Shown here piece by piece: positions 55,302 through 64,000 of a stretch of 64,000 nt of DNA (positions within the stretch are counted from its first letter, which is position 1; each line of letters begins with the position of its first letter). The notes under the pieces were generated by a model that saw nothing but the letters and a program-made list of their open reading frames with translations, searched no databases and was not told the DNA's origin. The stretch comes from Neocallimastix lanati (nom. inval.) (lineage: Eukaryota > Neocallimastigomycota > Neocallimastigomycetes > Neocallimastigales > Neocallimastigaceae), in assembly GCA_016946835.1 (NCBI GenBank), contig JACVTC010000058.1:277001-341000 (forward strand), read 5' to 3'. The position numbers were made by a program, and so were the translations under genes.

Positions 55302-55414
55302 AATATATATATATATAATAGATATGGAATTTATATTATAATAATACACATATGATATCTAGTTCATTTGACCATTCTTTATGCATATGGGATTTTGCTT
55401 CAGATGTTTATTAA
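51391..55414 (+). CDS. F-box/WD40 repeat protein (12 exons)
   Basis: Likely substrate receptor of an SCF ubiquitin ligase, Cdc4/Fbw-like. Exons: 51391-52561, 52745-52815, 53032-53104, 53243-53553, 53775-53890, 53964-54036, 54131-54178, 54326-54450, 54584-54655, 54757-54800, 54953-55128, 55322-55414. They total 2373 nt (790 residues), and every junction keeps frame with GT-AG introns; the donor after exon 3 (GTTTTT) is atypical. The first 340 residues are low-complexity Ser/Lys/Asn. The F-box (FDKLADELLIIIFSYLDTQS onward) fills about 352-391 and is completed by exon 2 (DNLLWKDLC). Seven WD blades follow, ending VLVWDI, LKVWDL, IKIWNI, IKIWNI, IKIWSL, IKVWNI and LCIWDF, a complete propeller. 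The substrate is unknown. Cdc4-like phosphodegron binding is plausible, but the key arginines were not assigned. Confidence 0.9.
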
Positions 55415-56025
55415 AGTTATATTCAAAAATACGAAGAAAAAGAATTATAAAAAAAAAATTTTGTTAAAATAATAATAATTCATTGTAAAAAGAGAAAAAT
55501 GATTATTTCCTTAAATTTAAATATCATTATATAAATTAATTCAAGAAAAAATAATAAAATATTTCTATTAATTATATTAATAAAAAGTAATATTTCATTG
55601 TAAAATTATTTAAAATCGGTTTTAATAACATAAAACAAAAGAAATAATAAAAAAAATATTGTGTTTATAATTTAATTTCTTTTTTTACAATTATAATTAA
55701 CATTTACTAATTAAATTATTATCTTTTTAATATAAATTTATTTTTATTACTATTTTTATAATGCTATTTGTTTTATTTATATATTTTTTAATATTTATTA
55801 GATATATAATACATATACTTATTTAATAAAAATTATAAACTATGTAATTTGTTATTTTCCTTTTTATTTTCCTTTTTTTTTTTTTTATTTTTATTTTTTA
55901 CTTAATTATAAAAGTATCTTCTTTATTATATATTATGTTATTGTATAATTGAGCATTTAATGATTTTAATATAAAAAAAATATTTATTTATTAAAAGTTC
56001 TAATCCATAAAATATTATATTGAAT
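55415..56025. other. AT-rich intergenic DNA 3' of the F-box gene
   Basis: A/T sequence with a poly(T) block at about 55872-55887. No other feature seen. Confidence 0.55.
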
Positions 56026-56238
56026 CCAAATTTAGGGAGAGTTGCATTTCGCCAGGTTGCATTTCGCCAAGTGGAGTATTGATATAAATAAATAAATATT
56101 AATTCAAAATATTTTTTTAAAATTGCTTTTATTCGATATTAATAATATTTAATTTTATTTATTGATTTATTTACTTATTTAATAATTTTCAATTTGGCGA
56201 AATGCAACTTGGCGAAATGCCCCACACCCCCAAATTTA
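56026..56238. mobile_element. MITE-like inverted-repeat element with 9-bp flanking repeats
   Basis: Element body about 56035-56229 (195 bp). Its ends are inverted repeats of about 40 bp, each made of two tandem copies of GTTGCATTTCGCCA or a variant: left end from GGGAGAGTTGCATTTCGCCA, right end finishing GGCGAAATGCCCCACACCCC. The interior is A/T-rich and non-coding. CCAAATTTA occurs directly at both borders (56026-56034 and 56230-56238), as expected for a 9-bp target-site duplication, although this A/T-rich sequence could match by chance. It has no transposase, so a non-autonomous DNA transposon is the simplest reading. Confidence 0.7.
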
Positions 56239-57268
56239 TATCATAATAATCATTGATTTTTTATTATTAACAATATATTAGAAAAAAAGAACATGTTTTT
56301 TTATAATTTTATTAATATATCTTTTAGTAATTATAACCATTTACTTTTTCACACATTAATATTAATACATAGTAAAATTTAAAATCTATTTAAAATTGAT
56401 ATTAAAACTTAATATTATTATCAATAAAACTATGCTTTTTTTTTTGTTTTAAATTTTCATTTTGAAAAAAAAAAAAATTAATACTTATTTAGCAAAATAA
56501 AATGAATGGCATATTTTTAATATGGAATTAATTAATAAAGCATTACACCAAACATTAATTTTATTATTATTATTATTATTGTTCATTATTGTTCTGTTCT
56601 TGTTCTTATTTTCTTATTTTATATTATTTTATATTATTTTATAATGTAAAAGAAAAAGTTTATTTAATATGTTAATAAAATTTTAATTTATATTATAAAT
56701 TAAATTTTTATTAAATAGAATAAAAAAATTAATATATTAGGAAAATTTTAAAATGTAGTGATTATATACAATAATATTAAATAAGATTATATTGTATATT
56801 TCAAAATAAATTAATATGTTTAAAATATATTACAATTGGTGTGTTTTTTTTTTTATAATTTATTAAAAAGCAATTGAATTTTTGGTACTTTATTTATACT
56901 CACTGAGTATAGCTCATCCACATATTAATTTAAATTAAATGAATATATATATTAAATATTCACATACACAAGAATATAAAATATATTGAAAAAAAAAAGA
57001 AATAAACTTTTTTTATTGTTTTTATTAATTTAATTAAAAAAAATTAATTCAAAATAAAAAATGTTTACTTAATGAGTATCCTCATTCATATATTAACTTT
57101 AAAAATTAAATTATTCCCATATATTTAATATAAATATTGGAAAAAATTATAAAATTTTTGAGATTTATATATAAAGAGGAAAAAAATTTCGAAATTTTTA
57201 AAATCTTCAATAAACAATAGTTTATTATATATTTAAGTTAAGTTTTAAAAAAAAATTATTTAAAAAAA
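56239..57268. other. AT-rich intergenic DNA upstream of the sugar transporter
   Basis: No coding island. The phrases ACTCACTGAGTAT (near 56899) and ACTTAATGAGTATCCTCATTCATATATTAA (near 57066, abbreviated to its core TGAGTATCCTCATTCATA) form a loosely repeated pair with TGAGTATAGCTCATCCACAT, about 170 bp apart in the likely promoter. These could be regulatory sites (inference). Confidence 0.45.
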
Positions 57269-58786
57269 ATGAATAGTTTTCAATTTTTAGTCGCACTTAC
57301 TGCCTCATTTGGTGGTCTTCTTTTCGGTTATGAAGTTGGTGTCATGAATGTCGTTCTTGTTATGGACGCTTTCCGTATCTTCTTCAAATTCCACCATTGG
57401 AATGGTGATGGTCTTGATGAAAAGGGTCAACCAACCAAAGACGTTGCTAATATGATGTATCGTGATTTAAAGGAAGCTGATAACAAGGCTACTCTTGAAG
57501 GTCTTATTACTTCCAGTTTCGTTCTTGGTGCTCTTTGTGGTGCTCTTATGGCTACTTACCTTGGTGAAAAGTATGGTCGTCAAAGAACTATTATGATTGG
57601 TGCCTGTATTTTCACTTGTGGTGCTGTCATTCAAGGTCTTTCTGCTCGTTCCTGGGTTATGATTGCCATTGGTCGTCTTATTACTGGTCTTTCCATTGGT
57701 TGTAATGGTGTCCTTTGTCCAACCTATATTTCTGAAGTTGCTCCAGCCAAGATCAGAGGTACTCTTTCTTCTTGCTACCAACTTATGACTACTTTCGGTA
57801 TTATTGTTGCTGCCGTCATTAACTCTATTGTCTGGTACTACACCAATGTCAAGCCAGAAGGTTTAGGTAAAGCTAGAAGCAATATTTGGGAAGAAGTTTC
57901 TAACTTTGAATGGAGATTTGCTCTTTTATTCCAAGTTGTTCCGGGTCTTGGTCTTGCTCTTCTTATGTGCTTCCTTCCAAAGTCACCACGTTGGTTATGT
58001 TCCAAGGATCGTGATGAAGAAGCTGTTGAAGTTTTAGCTAAGCTTAATGCTACCTCTACTTCTGATGAACTTGTTCAAAGTGAACTTAAGGCTATTCAAG
58101 AAGATGTTGCTGCTACTCGTGCAGCTGGTTCTTCTTCCTTCGGTGAACTTTTCAGTCCAGTTATTCGTCGTCGTACTTTCATTACTTTCTTAATGCAACT
58201 TTTCCAACAATGGACTGGTATTAATGTCATTATGTACTACCAATCTCAAATTTACAATGAAATTGGTTTCACTAAATTCATGTCTACTGTTGTTCTTCCA
58301 ATTATCAACAACTTCGTCAACTTCATTTCTACTTTCCCAGGTATGTGGGGTATTGAAAGATTAGGTCGTAAGACTTTATTAGTTATTGGTTCACTTATGA
58401 TGATGGTCTTCCACATTTCTACTTGGGCCTTCTCTACTCAAACTAGTAAGGGTAAGACCTGGGAATACCTTGCTGTTGCTAGTATCTTCCTTATGGTCTT
58501 CTCTTTCGCCTGGACCTGGGGTCCAGTTCCATGGGTCTACCAAGCTGAAGTTTTCCCACTCCGTGTCAGAGTTAAGGGTTCTGCTGTTGGTACCGTCTCT
58601 AACTTCCTTAACAACTGGATTATTGCCTTTGTTGGTCCAGCTCTTATGAAGGCCTGGTCTACCAAGACTTTCCTTCTTTTCGCTGCTGCCTGTCTCCTTG
58701 CTTGGGTCTACTCTCAATTCTACGTCATTGAATGTAAGGGTGTTAGTATTGATGAAATGGATGCCAAGATGGCTGGTAAGGCTTAA
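57269..58786 (+). CDS. MFS sugar transporter
   Basis: Twelve-helix plasma-membrane carrier of the sugar porter family, probably moving hexoses or xylose released by cellulose and hemicellulose digestion. It has 505 residues, normal for the family. Signatures in order: GGLLFGYEVGVM (15-26; the usual Asp after GY is Glu here), GRQRTIM (103-109, the loop 2 GRR-type motif), RLITGLSIGCNG followed by SEVAPAKIRG, PKSPRWL (about 237-243, PESPR-like at the end of the N-terminal half), QQWTGINVIMYY (313-324) and WGPVPWVYQAEVFPLRVR (PET-like signature in the second half). The gene is intronless and uses the same restricted codon set as INO1, suggesting strong expression. Specificity cannot be read from the sequence. 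Confidence 0.94.
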   Translation: MNSFQFLVALTASFGGLLFGYEVGVMNVVLVMDAFRIFFKFHHWNGDGLDEKGQPTKDVANMMYRDLKEADNKATLEGLITSSFVLGALCGALMATYLGEKYGRQRTIMIGACIFTCGAVIQGLSARSWVMIAIGRLITGLSIGCNGVLCPTYISEVAPAKIRGTLSSCYQLMTTFGIIVAAVINSIVWYYTNVKPEGLGKARSNIWEEVSNFEWRFALLFQVVPGLGLALLMCFLPKSPRWLCSKDRDEEAVEVLAKLNATSTSDELVQSELKAIQEDVAATRAAGSSSFGELFSPVIRRRTFITFLMQLFQQWTGINVIMYYQSQIYNEIGFTKFMSTVVLPIINNFVNFISTFPGMWGIERLGRKTLLVIGSLMMMVFHISTWAFSTQTSKGKTWEYLAVASIFLMVFSFAWTWGPVPWVYQAEVFPLRVRVKGSAVGTVSNFLNNWIIAFVGPALMKAWSTKTFLLFAAACLLAWVYSQFYVIECKGVSIDEMDAKMAGKA

Positions 58787-59324
58787 ATAGATTCATTCAG
58801 TTTAATGGCCTGAAGTTAATGAACTAAAAATTTGAAGTTATAAAATAAAATAAAATAAAATAAAAATAATAAATTATAAAAATAAAAATTAAAATTTAAG
58901 AAAAAATAGATTAAATGATAAAAATTAAAATATATTAAAATTAATAAAGAATATAAAGAAATAAAATCTTAAATAAAAAATGTAATAAAATTACATAGAT
59001 AAAAAAATAAGAAAAGAAACATTAAAAATTGTGTAAAAATACATAAAAAAGAAAAATGTACAAAAAAAATTAAAATTAATTAATAAAAAATAAATAAAAA
59101 TATATAATTAAAAAATAATATTTTTAATGATTATAATTTTTATAATGATTATTTGTCATTTATTTATATTATATACGATTTAATTTTATATTTAATTAAA
59201 TTGTAGGTAACTTTTGTAATTTTTAATTTTAATTTTTTTATATGAAATACTATAAGAGAAAAAATTGGTAGTATATTTAACTGATAAAAATTTAATATTA
59301 TTATAAACTTTCTATATAACTAAA
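58787..59324. other. AT-rich intergenic DNA
   Basis: A-rich sequence between the transporter stop and the sharp composition change at about 59325 that marks the LINE 5' end. Nothing recognised. Confidence 0.55.
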
Positions 59325-59479
59325 CCCCGAGCAGGGGTGTACTCGATTTATGTATTTAAATCGCCTGCAAGGGGAATTAACTTTACTCTTATAAAGTAGA
59401 TCCACAGTACTGGTGCAAAATAGTAGTAAAGTTATATTTTGTGTTAATTAATAACATTATGCGCAATGGTAATGTTATT
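59325..59479 (+). promoter_or_regulatory. Strongly foldable LINE 5' leader
   Basis: Nested complementary segments: CCCC (59325-59328) with GGGG (59371-59374), GCAGG (59331-59335) with CCTGC (59364-59368), and CGATTTA (59344-59350) with TAAATCG (59357-59363). The last two stems stack directly, leaving an 8-nt bulge. A second perfect hairpin follows with 10-bp arms AATAACATTA (59450-59459) and TAATGTTATT (59470-59479). Position at the very 5' end is where several LINE families carry self-cleaving ribozymes, but I could not match hammerhead, HDV or twister cores. Confidence 0.5.
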
Positions 59480-59980
59480 GGTAAAATTTTTCTGGTGAAC
59501 ACTCACTGCGGAATATAATGGTGCATTTTTGGAACATTGTTAAATAAGTTACACCCAAGAATTAGTAATACATTTTCATTGTATTTCTATTTTCATGTAG
59601 TATTACTATTCTCATGTAAGAATCTATTGTATTCAATTGTATTTCAACTTTATATTTCATGTATCACGTTGTAAGAGATTGATTCACTCTAAATCTTGTA
59701 GTAATTTATTTAACTCTTTACTAATTTTGTGCCATTTTATTTCATCAATTCAATCTTAGTCATTAAATACTTTATGATATTCAATTTAAATAATATACTG
59801 AAAAAAGTGCTAAATCAAATTATTTTTCAATCATTCAACAAACCACTAATTATCGAAATTATTTACTCCAAAAAGATATAAAATTATTACAATCCTCATT
59901 ATACTCAAGACTTTATAATAAAAATTGACTTTTTTTTATTTTTTTTTTTTAGTTATTAATTTTTAGTTTTTATTACTATT

Positions 59981-62900
59981 ATGGAAATCCAATTTATAAG
60001 AAATAAGAATTTCATTCTAAGAGGTTCAAGGTGCCACGGTATACCAATGGAGAATACGAAACTACTCTTTATCCGCGGACTTCGATCTTGGCCAGAAATC
60101 AAAATGAGAAGACATTTAAAGAAAACTCTGAATGAATTAAATGATAAGGTTTTATCAGTTAAACGTATTGCTAATTTTAATGATGCATTCTTTAAAATTA
60201 AAATAGTAGGTAATGAAGAAGAATTAACATCTATTACTGATTGTATTGTTAATAGTTTCAAACGTGCTTCAATTAACGTTATTAATTGTAGCAAAAGGAA
60301 TCATAAATACAGTTTTTCTTCACTCAAAAGGAATCATTTTGCCTTATCAGAAAAAGTGAATTCATCTTATAATATCAACTTATTCACTACTTCAAATTCA
60401 AATGCAGATTCAAGTCAAAATTCAAATTCAAGTTCAAGTACAAGTTCAAGTACAAGCTCAAGTTCAAGTTCAAGTACAAGTTTAAGTACAAGTTCAAGTA
60501 CAGGTTCAAGTTCAAGTTCAAGTCCAAGTTCAAGTACAATTTCAAGTTCAAGTTCAAGTACAAGTTCAAGTACAAGTACAAGTTCAAGTTCAAGTTCAAG
60601 TTCAAGTTCAAGTTCAAGTACAAGTTCAAGTTCAGTTTCAAATTTATGTTTAAATTCAGTTTCAAGCTCAGATTCAAATTCAAATTTCAGTTCAATCAAT
60701 TATAATAATTCCAATAATATTAATAACACTCATATTAATAATAATACAGTTAAAGAATTTTCTCTATGTGTCAGTTGGAATACTAATGGATGGAACTTTG
60801 ATAAAAAAGACAGTGTTGAATTCTTTATTTCAATGTACAAACCACTTTTCTTATGCTTTCAGGAAACAGGAAATGGTTCAGGTTCTAGCAGTAAATATCC
60901 ATGTCGAGTATCATTAAAAAACTACAAACATTTCTTCAAAAAAGCTAATAATGAAATTCCCGGTAAAAGAGGTCTTTATATTGGGTTTCATAATTCTTGT
61001 CAAGCCTCTCTTGAAAACAACACTTATGAGTATATTATTTCCTTGTATACGTATAATTTTTGGAATTTCACTAAATGTTCTATTGGTAATGTGTACGTAC
61101 CTCATAGTGGCCATAGCCTTCATGCTAGAACTGCTAGAATTGAAATATTGTCTTGGTTAAATAGTCACTCTTCTCATCCTTCAATGTTGGTTGGTGATTT
61201 TAATTTACCTACTGAGAAATTAAGTAATTTGCTCTCTAAATTTAGTAATTGGAAAATTCTTCCCTTATGGGGCTCCCCAATTTCATGGAGTAGAGGTAAT
61301 AGAGAATCTGCTATAGATCATGCGATTGTCAATGATCATATGTTAGATTTACTTTCATATGGTACTTTTATTGACTTTCCCCCCATTTCGGATCATAAAC
61401 CTTTATTAATAAAAGGTAAAAGTTTTTCATCAGTTAATTCAGATAATTCTTTCTCTCTGCCTAAAAAGACAGTTAAATGGGATAGATTAAAATGTATAAA
61501 TGAAAAAGAATCAATTTTTGACAACAACTATTTTAGTGTATTAGAGGAAGTGATTCCAGATCCTAATATTAGTATTGATGATATTTCAAAGAAATTTATT
61601 TCAACTTCATTCAATATTGCTAAGGAACTTAATATCACGTCAATTTCAGAAGTTCGAAAATCTTTTTTTCATATGTCGCAGAAAATATTTAATTTGCAAA
61701 AACTCAAAATGAAATTATATAAATCCATTAAAAGAAGAGGTTCTTATCATAATTTAGATGAATTTGAAGAATTAATTGATAAATATAATAGAATGTGCAA
61801 AATTATTCATCATATGTGTAATATTTATAGGAAAACTGAATACCAACATTGGATTAATACAGGATGTGAATATATGAAATCTCATAACCCTAAAAAAGCT
61901 TGGAAATGGCTTAAAACAACAGCAAAAGTAGATAAATTTAAAAATATGTCAAATTCTCCAGTAAAGGACAAAAATGGTAAACTAGCTACTTCTACTAAAG
62001 AACAGTTAGAAGTATGGCACAATCACTATAAAAAACTTGCTTCAAGCCATTCTGATATCAATAGTGCATTAATCGAATGGTATAATAAATTTTCCAATGG
62101 AACAATTAGGTATACGAGACACAATGAATGGGATATAAATCAAGACATCAGTATAGAAGAAATTAGAGAAGCAATTTTGGCTACTCCAAATTTTAAAGCT
62201 TCAGGCCCGGATGGAATTCCTATTGAATTTTATAAAGCTTTAATTCCTCCGGATGACGAAAATTCAGTAAATAATTCTTCTTCTGGTTTAAATTGTTTAC
62301 AGAAGATATACTCAAGAATTTGGAATGGAGAATTTCCTAGCTCTTGGAATGAAGCAAGTATTATATCTATTCCTAAAAAAGGAGATGATCTATCTGATTG
62401 TGACAATTATCGAGGTATCTCTCTGATTAACAATGGTATTAAACTCATTTCGAAAATAGTCTCCAAAAGAATTTCAGAATATGGACTTAAAAATAATTTT
62501 ATTAGGCCAGAGCAATTTGGATTTCGTACTAAAGAAGAATGTGTTAGTTTATTTATTTCAATTCGAGAAATTTGTCAAAGGCGTAAAAATGATAATAAAG
62601 AAACTTACCTAGCTTTTCTAGATTTAAAAAAGGCATATGATTCTGTTCCAATAGGTAATATTTTATATAAATTAGATGCTTTAGGTATTAGAGGTAAATG
62701 TTATCAATTTATAAAAAACCTATATTTGACATCCAAAGCTAGTGTTAAAATTGATGATCAATATTCGGAATCTTTTAATATTATGAAAGGAGTTAGACAA
62801 GGTTGTCCACTATCACCAATTCTTTTCAATCTTTTTATTAATGACATTTTTAATGATGTTTCAGAACTTGGAATTCCTTTAGGCGAATCTAGATGTTGTG

Positions 62901-64000
62901 GTGGACTCTTTGCAGATGATATTGTTCTATGCGCACCGTCAAGAACTAAGTTGAAAAAAATGCTTAAGAAGGTAAATGAATGGGCTAAATTTAATATGAT
63001 GAATTTTGGAATTAATAAGTGTGCAACGATGGTGATTCGACCAGACACACCTCTTTTTCAAAATAAAAGAGATCCTACTTTTTATCTTGCTGGTCAACCA
63101 ATTCCAATAACTAAATGTTATACCTATTTAGGTATACCATTTGATAAAAGCTTATCGTTGAAACCTATTATTAAATTACTTAACTCTAAAGTAACTAAAG
63201 CTCTCTTTTCTGTTAGTAAATTTCTTTCAAATTCCAAAATTCCTATTCCATTTAAGAAGATTATAATTAACTCTTATGTACTTAGTAAAGTCTCTTACTT
63301 TGCACCTTTACTTGGTTCAAATAAAACGAGAACAAATAATACTCAGAAATTAATTAATAAAGGATTAAGATGGATTGCAGGTATACAAAAAGCCAAATCA
63401 TTTATTAATGTATATTCTATTTCAAAAGATTTACATATTCCTCCATTGTCAGCTAAGTGTGCTTTGTCTCAGGTCAAATGTTTTGATAAATGGAAAAATT
63501 CAAATTGTATTATTTCCTTTTTAGTTAATAATATTCCAAAATCTAGAAAATATACATGGACAAAAGAAAGTAGAACTCTTAAACGTAAACTAGAGAAAAG
63601 AGGTAATAACGATAATAAAATCAAGGATTTTTATTGGAAAAGAGATATGAAAATCAATTCTATTAAAGCTGAGTTTTATGACAAAAACAAATTCGAAGAA
63701 ACATCAAAATTTATAAAACTTTGTTATGACTATCCTGATCTTTCATATGGTTTCTATTGGCTATTGAGAGCACGAAGCGGATATAGATTAGATGCTAGAA
63801 TTGCTAAAGCTGCAAAAATAGTGGACCAAATGTGTCCTAATTTTTGTCCCTGTTGTAAAAGTAATAAACAATGGATAAGTCATTGGTTAATTGATTGTCC
63901 CTTTTTCAATCATACTCGTAGTAAAGTTAATGATAAAATTTTATTTTTATATAATGCTTTTTACCGTGGCAACCTAACAAATGATATTGTTAATAGTAAT
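59981..64000 (+). CDS. LINE polyprotein: RRM-like domain, Ser linker, AP endonuclease, reverse transcriptase, zinc region (partial)
   Basis: Open for 1340 codons to the window edge. Residues of about 25-105 alternate strand- and helix-like segments (KLLFIRGL, then AFFKIKIVG, then INVINC), resembling an RNA-binding RRM fold. About 137-235 is a Ser/Thr linker made of AGT-TCA and ACA codons. The apurinic-type endonuclease has SWNTNGW (265-271), FQE (293-295), GDFN (405-408), SAIDH and SDHKP (from 470), all key residues present. Reverse transcriptase has RPEQFGFR, FLDLKKAYD, GVRQGCPLSP and the catalytic FADD (977-980). A C-terminal cluster starts at Cys1285 (CPNFCPCCK) and continues HWLIDC. It nicks target DNA and primes cDNA synthesis there. 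Clade is uncertain. Confidence 0.93.
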   Translation, partial: MEIQFIRNKNFILRGSRCHGIPMENTKLLFIRGLRSWPEIKMRRHLKKTLNELNDKVLSVKRIANFNDAFFKIKIVGNEEELTSITDCIVNSFKRASINVINCSKRNHKYSFSSLKRNHFALSEKVNSSYNINLFTTSNSNADSSQNSNSSSSTSSSTSSSSSSSTSLSTSSSTGSSSSSSPSSSTISSSSSSTSSSTSTSSSSSSSSSSSSSTSSSSVSNLCLNSVSSSDSNSNFSSINYNNSNNINNTHINNNTVKEFSLCVSWNTNGWNFDKKDSVEFFISMYKPLFLCFQETGNGSGSSSKYPCRVSLKNYKHFFKKANNEIPGKRGLYIGFHNSCQASLENNTYEYIISLYTYNFWNFTKCSIGNVYVPHSGHSLHARTARIEILSWLNSHSSHPSMLVGDFNLPTEKLSNLLSKFSNWKILPLWGSPISWSRGNRESAIDHAIVNDHMLDLLSYGTFIDFPPISDHKPLLIKGKSFSSVNSDNSFSLPKKTVKWDRLKCINEKESIFDNNYFSVLEEVIPDPNISIDDISKKFISTSFNIAKELNITSISEVRKSFFHMSQKIFNLQKLKMKLYKSIKRRGSYHNLDEFEELIDKYNRMCKIIHHMCNIYRKTEYQHWINTGCEYMKSHNPKKAWKWLKTTAKVDKFKNMSNSPVKDKNGKLATSTKEQLEVWHNHYKKLASSHSDINSALIEWYNKFSNGTIRYTRHNEWDINQDISIEEIREAILATPNFKASGPDGIPIEFYKALIPPDDENSVNNSSSGLNCLQKIYSRIWNGEFPSSWNEASIISIPKKGDDLSDCDNYRGISLINNGIKLISKIVSKRISEYGLKNNFIRPEQFGFRTKEECVSLFISIREICQRRKNDNKETYLAFLDLKKAYDSVPIGNILYKLDALGIRGKCYQFIKNLYLTSKASVKIDDQYSESFNIMKGVRQGCPLSPILFNLFINDIFNDVSELGIPLGESRCCGGLFADDIVLCAPSRTKLKKMLKKVNEWAKFNMMNFGINKCATMVIRPDTPLFQNKRDPTFYLAGQPIPITKCYTYLGIPFDKSLSLKPIIKLLNSKVTKALFSVSKFLSNSKIPIPFKKIIINSYVLSKVSYFAPLLGSNKTRTNNTQKLINKGLRWIAGIQKAKSFINVYSISKDLHIPPLSAKCALSQVKCFDKWKNSNCIISFLVNNIPKSRKYTWTKESRTLKRKLEKRGNNDNKIKDFYWKRDMKINSIKAEFYDKNKFEETSKFIKLCYDYPDLSYGFYWLLRARSGYRLDARIAKAAKIVDQMCPNFCPCCKSNKQWISHWLIDCPFFNHTRSKVNDKILFLYNAFYRGNLTNDIVNSN

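Larger units (their letters stand above)
59325..64000 (+). mobile_element. LINE (non-LTR retrotransposon), 5'-complete, cut by window end
   Basis: The element begins where composition changes abruptly from A/T to mixed sequence (CCCCGAGCAGGGG at 59325-59337). A leader of about 650 nt precedes a single long ORF (59981 onward) with endonuclease, reverse transcriptase and a cysteine-rich C-terminus. The 3' end is outside the window; the relic at 5190-6060 shows what it should look like. No stop or frameshift is seen in the visible frame, so the copy looks young and possibly active. Related relics lie at 5190-6060, 45060-45595 and 45690-46900. Confidence 0.93.

Noticed and set aside
59325-59540. 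Hammerhead or HDV-type ribozyme in the LINE leader
   Set aside because: No CUGAUGA/GAAA core and no HDV-like double pseudoknot could be laid out. Only the structured nature is claimed.
60387-60699. Two antisense frames with Leu/Asn and Leu/Glu repeats
   Set aside because: They are reverse-strand readings of the Ser/Thr-codon repeat that forms the linker of the LINE protein, whose plus-strand frame is open throughout.

Overview
The window looks like genomic DNA of an anaerobic gut fungus (Neocallimastigomycota; genus not resolvable). Intergenic DNA is almost pure A+T with long poly(A)/poly(T) runs and AAT/ATTTT microsatellites. Genes stand out as islands of ordinary coding composition. Introns are GT-AG and some are packed with simple repeats. 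Two genes encode a bacterial-type solute-binding domain fused to a class C-like seven-helix receptor, an architecture reported from this phylum. All functional calls come from reading motifs; no search was run.

Layout. 1.5-3.0 kb: inositol-3-phosphate synthase. 4.1-5.0 kb: ATTTT array with a recurrent 34-35-nt insert. 5.2-6.1 kb: LINE relic. 11.3-13.0 kb: five-exon DHHC palmitoyltransferase. 13.7-25.2 kb: a tandem segmental duplication carrying two intact five-exon receptor genes on the minus strand, with Ty1/copia fossils between and beside them and a third, decayed receptor relic at 25.7-26.0 kb. 27.9-29.8 kb: secreted subtilisin-like protease with two hevein-type chitin-binding modules (minus). 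33.1-36.0 kb: degenerate AT-rich satellite enclosing a decayed copy of the 3' end of 25S rRNA. 41.3-43.1 kb: divergent two-exon septin. 45.1-46.9 kb: scrambled LINE relics. 51.4-55.4 kb: twelve-exon F-box/WD40 gene. 56.0-56.2 kb: small inverted-repeat element. 57.3-58.8 kb: MFS sugar transporter. 59.3 kb to the end: a LINE whose reading frame is open to the window edge.

The host genes are independently transcribed and form no operon. Some share themes. The transporter, the solute-binding receptors and the chitin-binding protease suit a cell that senses, imports and remodels carbohydrate polymers. The F-box protein, the palmitoyltransferase and the septin are housekeeping or regulatory. INO1 and the transporter are intronless and use a visibly more restricted codon set (AAG, AAC, TTC, GGT, GCT) than the other genes, which suggests high expression.

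The best candidates for something little described are the tandem receptor locus with its shared intron repeat, the 25S rRNA fossil inside a satellite, and the LINE with an RRM-like N-terminus and a strongly foldable 5' leader.
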